Source: Nematostella vectensis (taxonomy: Eukaryota > Cnidaria > Anthozoa > Actiniaria > Edwardsiidae). From it: DNA of 64,000 bases. Below, in pieces: positions 51,847 to 61,700 of this stretch (positions within the stretch are counted from its first letter, which is position 1; every line of letters starts with the position of its first letter). Made by a program: the position numbers and the translations under genes. The stretch is from assembly GCF_932526225.1 (NCBI RefSeq), contig NC_064038.1, positions 9,919,070-9,983,069 on the forward strand. Direction: 5' to 3'. The notes under the pieces are model-generated. The model had not been told where the DNA came from and did not search any database. It worked only from the letters and a program-made list of their open reading frames with translations.

Positions 51847-53033
51847 TTACTGGGAACGAGTTTCCATTTCTAGTTTCGATTTCTAAGTGGGTTGGGTTTT
51901 ATCATGTTTTGCCAATTTGTTTTAGCAATAGACAGCATTTAGAGGCTTAGCTATACTAAGGCGGGTGGCCGAAAATAGCCTATCGCAGCCAGGGGATAGA
52001 GGGCTTGGAACTGCCCCCACCCCGCATTTGAATATCTAAAAAATCAAAGAAAATGACCAGTAGGGGTTCGTTTGTGCCAAAAAATATTAATGTATACCTT
52101 TTTTCGAAAGAGACAGCTTGTAGATTAGATTACGGATGAAAGTGTTTTTCGAGGCTAATTCACATGTTTTTAGTGCTTCAATTAAAATATTATTTTTATC
52201 AGAGAAATTGTTTTGGGTGCAAATGTTTTCCTTTTTTTTAAATAAAGAATATACTTTTAGTGTGGGACACAACCGAACCCGCTGCGTATTTATCGTGCAT
52301 GCTTTGTACAGTTCTCGGGATTCACGCAAAAATATTCCACTTCACAAAGAACCTGTCGAGACACGCGTGACCTTACACAACCTTGGCATAAGCTCAACAT
52401 TGGCGAACTGCACATCTCATTTGACATCCACGTGAATACAATGATAAGCTGTCAGCTCGCTCCACTTTTATTCCCCATTGACAGCAGTCAGTCAAACCCG
52501 CTTTTTTGGTCGATTTTTATCGCTTCGTTTATTATTGGTCTGAAGCGACAAGAGGAACAAAATGGCGGTTCAAATCTTCACCGTGATTTGGCGGATCTCA
52601 TCTCTGTGTATCTGCCTCCTAGCATGTGCTGAAGGTATGTTTTTTGTTGGATATTTTGCAACCGACCAGCTAAAGGTTTACGAAATGGTTTACTATTAAA
52701 TTGCTTATTAGTACTCCAGTGTTTTCGCTTTCTGCTCGCAGGATCGCGAGTCTTGATCATGTAGTAACCTGTAAAAAAAAAGAAGAATCCAAAGGCTGCA
52801 AGGGTCTCATTGTATGGGGCTTGTGTTAGAAACTCTAAGGGATATTTAGCGGTTAAGCTAAAAAAAACTCGTGTTAATTCTATATGCACCAAACATATAA
52901 TTGTGCCTAGGTATGATTTACATTTTCGTAATGTAAATAAGAAAAGTCGCTCATTTATAAGCAAGGCAAACGCATTCCCTTCAGTGTCGAACCTTTTATA
53001 TAAAATACAGTGTTAGATAAAGAAAAATAATAA
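50222..53033 (+). repeat. segmental duplication joining genes B and C
   Basis: 50368-52411 matches 31091-33155 and 52412-53033 matches 41796-42418 at very high identity. It thus repeats the linker and tail exons, 3' UTR, intergenic DNA, promoter and signal-peptide exon. A further piece, 50222-50367, matches 31918-32062 and meets the next block at a junction of tandem-duplication type. The Ngaro/LINE insertion is absent here. Confidence 0.92.
52241..52246 (+). terminator. AATAAA polyadenylation signal candidate of Ig gene B
   Basis: Located about 400 bp downstream of the stop, conserved with the gene A copy at 32985. Confidence 0.5.
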
Positions 53034-55107
53034 TTGAAAAATTAAATTTGATTTTAATTATATATGTGGATTTTACAGGGGGTATGGAAGGGGCTAACAA
53101 GCTTAGCGACAAGCGGCCAAAAAATATATCCGACCAGCCCAGAAAACATGGATAAACATACGAACTACCGACGATTTAAGGTTGCCTGTACAGGACCCGA
53201 AATGATCCCAGGACCTGAAACGATCCCAGGACCCGAAACGATCCCCAAAAGTTCCCCAACTGATCCCGGGACCCGAAACGATCCCCAAGAGTCCCCGAAA
53301 TGAACCCCAAGGAATTGCAGTAATGGACAACAAAAGGAATGTGTAAGGATTGGCTTTCAGTTTTAAAAACATTTGAAACATTTAGCTTTATTTATGTTAT
53401 TGAAAGGAAATTTACATTAACTAAAACTATAGTATTAAGATATTAATATACGACTGCGGGGGAAATACAGTGGTTGAGTCAGAAATTGGGGTCAACTAAC
53501 AATTCCTGTGATAGTAATTTGGAGAACACGGTGTAGATAAATCATTTTTACATAAAAAGCCAAAAAGAAAGGATAAGACATGCTGCTTTTCATAGGAAGC
53601 GAAATGGGTTAAGGTAATTTTTTTGCATGTTTTTATTCGGCGAATGAAAGACCTATCCTATCATGAGATCATGCCGGGGTGTACGCACGACTACATGAGG
53701 AAATTTAAAACTCACATAATATTGCTTTCAACAAATGCCACATCCTCTTAATATTTTGCATCGGTAGTAGATGAGTTGGTTGTTTGAGTGTATTACTCAG
53801 TGTGCTTTTGTCGTTCCATCTTCTCGGCCAAACCGGCTGCCTAAATATGTGTCGGTAAATATTCGCTCGTGTAAACAAGAATTTCGTGGTGAAATACATG
53901 TTTGGTTGTCAAATGAATATTAATTTTTAGGGGTGATGTTTACCGGAAATGAGAGTCATGTGTCGGAACCGCAAAATGTTTAGAGTGTGATGGAAGGTCG
54001 AGAGTTTGGTTGATCTGAGCAAAGCTGTGCTATGTTTATGCTGTATTGCTTTCAGTAGCAATTGAAAGTTGTGTATTTGTTTTGGACTCTGTTTATGTGT
54101 TTAACGCCGGGCAATGTAATAAATAGAAGTATTGTATTGGAATTTAATATTTTTAAGTCACGTTGTTTAGAAATTGAGTCGCTATTAATCCTTAATTATG
54201 CTTCAAGAATTGCAAGTATTTCTTCTGCTTTCCCCTTGTCCATTACCGCAATTCCTTGGGGTTAATTTCGGGGACTCCTCGGTATCGTTTCGGGTCCCAG
54301 GATCATTTGGGGTACTTTTGGGGATCATTTCGGGTCCTGGGATCGTTTCGGGTCCTGGGATCATTTCGGGTCCTGTACATGCCCGTAGTATTCTTTCTTC
54401 CTTTAGTCTCAATGGGGACAATCTTTAACCGTAAAAAGGCAAAAAAAGAAAAAAAGGGTTAAGCGAATATTTGCGAGAAAAAAATATCGTTAACCACAAT
54501 AAAGATACCTAAAAATTAACCGTAACCGTAAATACGCTATTTTTATTTGTTTAACGTAAATAAGTAAGTCAGGTACTCCCATTGAGACCCTCCTGTTTAT
54601 TTCCATCGTAAACAAATATAAATCCTACCACAGACTACCTGCAAATCTCTCAAATTGTAAATGTCCTCCGAATAACAGGGCCTTCTTCTTTCAGGAGTTC
54701 TTGAGATAATCCAGCCTTTTCCCGACAACAGCTATCCAGTGGTTGGGGAGGATTTGGCAGTAACATGTGTTGCATTTGATAAAGATAGCCCAAGTTCTAA
54801 ACCAGTCATTGAGTTTGCGAAGGCAGGGGATTTTGGGGTGACACTTGTACCGAACCAAGGCCCGGCCGGTCATACTTATTACACAAACCGAACAGAATGT
54901 GAGTATTTCATTGAATATTTATTTATTTATTTATTTGTTTGTTTGTTTATTTATTTATCTATTTATCTACTTCTTTTTTTATTTGTCTATTTCTTTATTT
55001 GTTTCTTTCTTTGTTTGTTTGTTTATCTATTTATCTATTTCTTTTTTTTATTTGTCTATTTCTTTACTTGTTTCTTTCTTTCTTCATTCATTCATTCATT
55101 CATTCAT

Positions 55108-55138
<31 letters not shown>

Positions 55139-57367
55139 GGTTGGAGTAGGGGATAGTACGAGCGTGACGATTGGTCGGCTGCTTCCGCGTGAGAGCACGT
55201 GGAATAAGCCGTTTTCCTATTTGTTAAACTTTTCTCCCTCCAATAAACCTCCAGGCTATTAAACGCCCAGAGCCTCGCCCAGAGACTAGCCCAACCTGCT
55301 CCAAGCGCCATTTTTAATAAGAGAATGAATGGGAATTTGTATAAGCTTGTTGAACAATCGTATGCTACATTCATAATTCGCAATTAGTTATGTACCATTA
55401 ACTCCATAACTGGGTCATTACGCAGCTCTTACAAGCTGCAATTTGATTGGGCGAATATCCGCACCTCGACACAAAGAACGAGAAGAATAGAGACAAAAGA
55501 ACTCCTTTGTAGAACAAAGATAATAGGAGACAAAGCAGCTGCGTACTTACTCCCATAACTGGCTAACTTTTGCTCTTCTAAGAGTCTTCTTATAGCGTAA
55601 ATCGCTTTAGTTGTAGTTTAATAATAGTCTACGGTTCTTTTGTTACATCACCAGTGAACGGCCGTAAAGTCTTCACTACGCTACACATTGCACAAGTTAA
55701 ACTTCATGATCGTGGGCGGTACGAGTGTCAAGCAAAGCCCGCCGAAGAAGCGCAAGCAATCGATAAAATGGGATTCAGTGTTTTGGTCATTCAGAGTAAG
55801 TTCGGGAATAAAAGTATGTAAAAATATGGATGATGATGATTGTGACGTCGACGATGACGATGTATTGTTTTTTAACAGAATCAGAGATTCCGACAATTGA
55901 GGTCGAGTTTGACGGAAACACCACATTCGTCTGCAACATGACAGACACGGGTACAAACCCGTTCCAAACTAAAGTATCACATCAAACATGGACCAGGAAC
56001 AACAAAACCGTCTTCTTTGCACCGCTCTCCGATCAACTGGTATCAGTTGCACAATTGGAACCCTTAAATTACAAAGGGGCGGGGCGTTACACGTGCGAAC
56101 TTGGGCTCAAACTACAGGGCATGCGCAATTACACCATAACGGCGAGCACTGAAGTAAAAGGTACTTCTTGATGTATAATAATTGTCATGTTATAAATGTG
56201 AAAAGAGACATTAAACTTTGTTATGTCTGAAGACCTCTTTTCAAAGAGACCGTTTTCACGATGTTGCGCGCGCGTCCAAAGTGCCACAGACTGACAGGCC
56301 ATTAAGCTAGGCTGATCCAAAATGATGCGGCAAGGGGTAATTTGACTCTAGCGCCGAAACTCTGCAAAAGAAGCACTCTGAAAGCTTTTTCTATAGCTTC
56401 ATTTGTAAAATCCACTTCGTACGCCATTTCAGATCAGCCGTGGCCCGCCAGTAAAACGACTCAAACGCCGCTCAAAGCCGTTCATTCAGATATGAATGAT
56501 CATTATCCAAATGATTATGGTGATGATGATGATTATAAGGCTCATGATATCATGTTAAGGTGGACTGAAACACTCAAACTTCACAGTCCACTCCTTTATT
56601 CACTACGGTTATATAGTTGAAGCTTAAAAAATGCCAGTTTCAAAGTAGATACACTCTTTATTTTGTCCTCAGGTGAAACGACTAAAACGCCGCTCACAGC
56701 CGTTCATTCAGGTATGACTGCTCATTATCGCTACGATTATGATGGTGATGATCCAAGGATAATGATGACATCCAATTGTATAGTTGTAGCTTAAAATATG
56801 CCAGTTTTGGAATTCACTTTTAATTTTGTCTTCAGGTGAAACGACTCAAGCAGCGCCGTTAACTGTCCATTCAGGTATGGGGTGGGATGTGGACAGTTCC
56901 GGATAAAAAAAAAATAGTCACCCGTCTGAATTTTCATCTAGGTTTGTAAATTTTTGTTACTGTGCAATTTCAGAAAAAGTGGCACTTTAAAGGGGCTCTT
57001 TGAAAAATTCCCTCTTCGGGGGAGAGGGGGGGATTAATTACAAATTATATCAAACAATTCTAAGTTGCGTCTGTTGCATAATCGAGAAGTGACCGAACTT
57101 CAATCGCATCCTCGATTGAATAGCCTGGTCCGATATCAGGTGAAAACTGTGAGGAATGCATGATATCGATGATCGCTATGGTGATGATGTTTGTGAAAGT
57201 GATTGTAAAATGTCGAAATCAATGAGGATGAGGATGATTAAAATATCCTAAATGAAATATATATTTTTAACCCTCCTTTTGTAGGATCGCGATGGAACAA
57301 CGAAATCCTTTTCGTATCGCTGTTGGGAACACTACGGTTTTCATTGGCTGGACTCTGGTTACTATAG
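52562..57367 (+). CDS. Ig gene C: GPI-anchored two-Ig-domain surface protein, about 305 aa
   Basis: Exons 52562-52634, 54695-54898, 55655-55795, 55879-56160, 56433-56489 (uncertain), 56673-56711, 56836-56874, 57285-57367; 918 nt with the uncertain exon, 861 without, in frame either way. The signal peptide differs from gene B at few residues. Ig1 from exons 2-3 (AVTCVAF, RYECQAK), Ig2 from exon 4 (FVCNMTDTGT, TW, AGRYTC), closest to gene A Ig2 (shared GMRNYTI-like end). Linker exons are Thr/Pro-rich repeats (GETTKTPLTAVHS type). The last exon ends in a hydrophobic tail (FSLAGLWLL, stop), a GPI-type signal. Exon 56433-56489 is followed by ATATGA instead of GTATGA. Likely a surface recognition protein; ligand unknown. 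Confidence 0.83.
53188..54378. mobile_element. non-autonomous element with inverted ends made of GGACCCGAAACGATCC repeats
   Basis: The left end GTACAGGACCCGAAATGATC and a series of ACCCGAAACGATCCC units (53188-53330) is mirrored at 54235-54378, ending ATTTCGGGTCCTGTAC. Arms are about 145 bp; the interior is unique and non-coding. It lies in intron 1 of gene C. Confidence 0.75.
54905..55139. repeat. TTTA/TTTG/TTTC tetranucleotide repeat
   Basis: Degenerate (TTTN) repeats ending in pure ATTC and TTTA runs, at the start of intron 2 of gene C. Confidence 0.92.
56430..56876 (+). repeat. exon-plus-intron triplication encoding the gene C linker
   Basis: Three copies of a linker exon (AAACGACTnAAACGCCGCTC to GTTCATTCAG) with similar following introns (TATGA, CATTATC, ATGATTATG, CTTAAAATATGCCAGTTT motifs) at 56433, 56673 and 56836. 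Copies 2 and 3 have clean acceptors and donors; the copy 1 donor reads AT instead of GT. Confidence 0.8.
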
Positions 57368-57708
57368 AAAAGCCCAACGCATTGTTCCTTATTTTCTTCA
57401 AACCAGCAAGTCAAGGAGTGATGACAACGCGCAATGAGTTTCGGGACACGTAAACAAACCCTAGGTCAGCGTATCAGGGCGCGAGAACGAGGCGGCCGAG
57501 AGGGGTATGGGCTGGGTTTTCGAGGTAGATAAAGATAAAGAGGGCGAATATTCCACTGGAATATCATTTGTCTGTATTATTTGTTGAGAAGGCTTGAGAC
57601 CTGTAAAAAATATGTTATGGTTTGCAAATGAGACCTGAAATACACTCGTGGTTTTGTGACAAGCGGATGGTTACATCTATAAAGCAAAATGTTCTTGGTA
57701 TATACATC

Positions 57709-57714
57709 AATAAA
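57709..57714 (+). terminator. AATAAA polyadenylation signal candidate of Ig gene C
   Basis: Located about 340 bp after the stop codon, on the plus strand, in the space between the convergent genes C and D. Confidence 0.55.
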
Positions 57715-57844
57715 CAATATCATTTTTTTATTAAAATAATGTTATTCTAGACAATGTGTTTTTATCAGCGTGTTTCTACTGGTGGGAGATCGATGAAGGC
57801 TGTTGCAGCCAGGTTCGTGGCACGGGACCATACCGCGGGTTATT

Positions 57845-58123
57845 ATGGGTAAAATCATAACATCGATTCACGGTAGTGTGAGGTCTGGGACCGACCATTT
57901 GTTATCTAACGGGTCAGTAACGAAAACCCAAAAAAAAATCGAGCAAGCAAAAACCTCTAGAAAATATTCAAACATTTTCAAGCAAACCTTGACTAAATTG
58001 CACAGCGACATTCATGAGAGAAAAAAACATCAAGCCAGCCAACTAGCCGCAAAAAATAATGGGCAGGATTTTTTACCTCCCCGTCAGATAACAATTAATG
58101 CTCGGCCACTAAATCAATCATGA
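57845..58123 (+). CDS. unrecognised Lys-rich ORF, 92 aa
   Basis: Open frame from ATG 57845 to the stop at 58121-58123, rich in Lys, Ser, Thr and Gln (KTQKKIEQAKTSRKYSNIF). It matches no family that I recognise. It lies between the convergent genes C and D, just after the poly(A) signal of C. The composition is protein-like rather than repeat-derived, but nothing else supports expression. It could be a small gene, an exon of an unseen gene, or chance. Confidence 0.25.
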   Translation: MGKIITSIHGSVRSGTDHLLSNGSVTKTQKKIEQAKTSRKYSNIFKQTLTKLHSDIHERKKHQASQLAAKNNGQDFLPPRQITINARPLNQS

Positions 58124-58171
58124 CGCTATTGTCCGGCTATCCAGGGTTTCAGAGGTTCACGCAATTCGAAA

Positions 58172-58368
58172 ACCCGAAAGCTTGACGAACAAATACCGAC
58201 GAGGCCTATCGGCCTATATTTGAATACGAAAGCTTGACGACAAATGCCGACGAGGCCGCTCGGCCATTATTTGATTCCGAATGCTTGACGAACAGATACC
58301 GACGAGGCCGCTCAACTTTTATTTGAATCCAAAAGCTTGACGAACAAATGCCGACGAGGCTTTTACAT
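58172..58368. repeat. four-copy tandem repeat, about 55-60-bp unit
   Basis: AAAGCTTGACGAACAAATnC, then CGACGAGGCC and ATTTGAATnC recur four times with drift. Confidence 0.85.
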
Positions 58369-58642
58369 CCAGGGTACTGCCCAGAACGTCTTGGATAGAA
58401 AACAAATATATCGACTTATTTTACTTTGCTAGCAGAAGCTGGACGAATGCGTTGTCAATTTAATGGATGAACGGTTGACCCGCCACGATCGCAAATTCGC
58501 CACCACTACTGGTTAACCCGTCAATAATGGTGGCAAATTTGCACTTTTTTTAGTTTGATACGCTGCTCGTGAATTGATGGCTTTCATGATTTTTACCCAT
58601 ACTCACCCGCGAGCTTATCGCGTTGCCAAGCCACCTGCAAGC

Positions 58643-58648
58643 TTTATT
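58643..58648 (-). terminator. AATAAA polyadenylation signal candidate of Ig gene D
   Basis: Plus-strand TTTATT, about 110 bp beyond the stop codon of gene D on the minus strand. Confidence 0.5.
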
Positions 58649-58755
58649 GCAATGGGTCTGTGATCATTGGTCCATTCACTGTTTACGTTACGTTCCCGCC
58701 AACCAATCAAATCCCCGCTTTCTTACAAATGGCGGATAGTCATTGGTTGCGCCAA

Positions 58756-61700
58756 TCACATCAAACCAATCAAACATAGGCAGACCAGCAGTAGCGATGT
58801 AACTCGACTAGCGGTACTGGCGGACGACTCTGAAATAAAAAAATACAATTAATTGGGTATTTTCGCAAATTTTTTTAGACATTTTTTTAAAAGTTTGTTT
58901 AAAGTCGCATTGTCGCCAGTTTACTCCCGGAGGTCCGACGGAAACCTCAACCGTTAAAAGACAAAAGAATCTATTAAAATCCGAGATATTAAACAGGCCA
59001 TCCGCTCTAAATTATCCATCACATCCTCAAAGAAACTTCCAATAAACACACTGCTTTCAATATTTTGAAATATTTTTCGCGTTTTCCGTTAAAATTCGTC
59101 GGAGATTGTTACGTAATCGACCGGAAGTAAACTGGTGACAATGCGGCTTTAAGACAACTGACAACTGAAGGCTTTTCTCACCGGTTGTCGGCTCAGTGGA
59201 GTTACCTGAAAGAAAACAAAAATTACATATGCAGTGTGCAGGAAAGTACAGTAAGTAGCAGGACCGCCCCGGGGAAGTATGCGGGCTGATTTGTGAATTC
59301 CCCCTCCCCATTTGAATTTCTGTTAAACTCTCTCGGGCCTCTTGATCTTCCAAATTTGTTTATCCATTTTTTAACGTCAAGAGACCCGCCATTTAGCTGG
59401 TGTTTAATTGCATTTAACGAATCCTCGCAGAGAACTTGATTTAAAAGTATTCAGGAACAGATGTTAAAAGGGCTGTGCCAGCTATTGCGCATTCAGCTTG
59501 CGCAAGAATTTTTAAGCTTTCACTAGGTCACGCTTTCACTGGATCACGCTTTCCACTGGGTCATGCTTAGAGTAGCCTAGGATAACATCTTGGTATCCAT
59601 AACGAGAATGGTCAATCCGAGAAATTCCGAGAGGCGAGAAGGCCGTTTTGAAATTCCGACAAAATAGGGGTTCTTGCTTTTCTAAAGATCTGAGAAAGGG
59701 AATTCGAATCTTTAAAGTTCGACAATTCGAGATGCCATTAAATTTGGGGAGAAAAAGAATATTTCTAGGGATCATGACAATTTCAAGGATTTTTTAGCCA
59801 CTAATGGATGTGGGTGATAGCTGCCTCTTTAAGGATTAAAGGAGAAATGAGATTCCGCAATCAACAGCTTTCTTGCTAATGGGGCGGGGGGATAGGTTAT
59901 GGAGGTGGGGGTGGGGGTCTGTTTTGGATGATCCGGAGTCTCCTGTAAGAATATATAGTGGCGCTAATTTCTAAACTGACTTACCACCTGCTGTAGGCGT
60001 GCTTGGCCCTTCGAAATAACAGAGAAAAGACATTTGTTTAAATTCAAGGTTCCAACGAGGTAAAACTGACTATTTTTGCTCCATAATATTTAGGGAACTG
60101 AAAGTGACTGATCGAACGATGATTTACACTTTAGAATTTCCCTTGACGTCATACGTTCAGAAACAAGTTGTTGGTTAAAAGCTGGTACAGTCGAACCTCT
60201 ATTAAGCGGTCACCCTCGGGACTTAGCTTAGTGACCGCTTAATAGAGGGTGACCGCTCAATAGAGGGCCGCTTAATAGAGGTTCGACTGTATTCGCAACA
60301 TGGTACCTAGGGTGAAGGTGGAGGTAGGGAAGGGCAAAGAACGAAAATGCCAATAAGGGAAACAAGGCTATCTCTCTTCTAACGATCTTTCTAAATCTTA
60401 AACTCACAACTTACCAGACTCCGATAGCGACAAGACAAAATTGTGGCTCCCAGACCCCGCGCTCCCAGTAGCCGCTGTACAAATGTACACTCCAAAGTCT
60501 TGCAGGCTCAGGTCCAGAATGGTGAGAGTGTATCGACAGTACTCGCAAGGTCGCGTGATGGAGTACTTTCCAGCTAAACAAAATAGGAGAAATGGCCTCA
60601 ATAATCATTTCATAACTACTGTCCACATCAACCATTACCATCATCATTATCACCATCACCAGCACGAGCGTTAATACCTTCCTTACCGTAGCAGAATAAC
60701 TGTCAACACCATAGACATTATCCTCATCATCATTAACAATGGCTTCGTCATCATGACATGACTACCGTCATTATTATCATAACGATTATCATTATCGCCA
60801 TCATCATTATCAATGCCACTCTGATCAGTATCAGCACATGCGTCACTACCTTTGTCATCATCTTCATCTTTATCATTATAGCTATCATCATTATCATTTT
60901 CGTCATCATTATTATTAAATAGACCACCATCTACATAATCATGGAAATGATAAAAGTAATTCTCTTTTAAGAGGTTAAAACCTCTATAAAATAAACAGAA
61001 CATTCATTTACCTGTGTCCTTTAACATAGTTTCAGTGCTTGGACCTGTCTTTCTTGACCACTGGATTTTTAGCGGGTAACCCTCTGCTGGACATTCTAGG
61101 ATGACTCTTTCCCCAACAGAACCGATGATCTCCGACTGGACGCCAAAAAACTTTACAAAAACTGAAGATAAAAAAAAAAAACATTCGTTATAAGGACAAT
61201 GACACCAAATTTTATTATTACAACCAAAAAGAAGCCAATCCTTCAGCAATTTTAAGATCATCGTTAAATTAAAATATGCACCTTTATCATAATCATTATT
61301 GCCACTGAACATTATCATTACTACCACAAGCTATCGGCATCATTATCAACACTGCCGACATAACGTCATCAACGCTATGTTACTGTTTTGTTTTGAGTTT
61401 TTCATCTTTATCACAACTGTTATCATAGGTCTAGCCCCCTCCCCCCTCCCCTCCCCCCTCCCCCCTCTCCTCTGCCTTCAAGAGATCCTATTGAGCCGCA
61501 TATTTAAATCATTACACCATTTCACAGATGCAGACTCACCAGTAAGTTTGGCTGTCCCAAGCAATGTCTGATACTCTTTAGATGACCGGATTTCAACCTT
61601 GGCTAAGCATTTGTAGTCCCCTCCATCCTTAGTGCTTACAGAACGTATGGTGTATGGGCCGATACCTGTATCAGTCCCGTTAGCTATGACTTTGTTATCC

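Noticed and set aside
54845-55156. Leu/Phe/Tyr-rich frames resembling a multi-pass membrane protein
   Set aside because: Produced by degenerate TTTA/TTTG tetranucleotide repeats in intron 2 of gene C.
58600-58660. Minus-strand segment after CTTGCAG (near 58637) as last exon of gene D
   Set aside because: It stops after a few polar residues; the exon at 58756-58829 gives a hydrophobic tail in the right phase.
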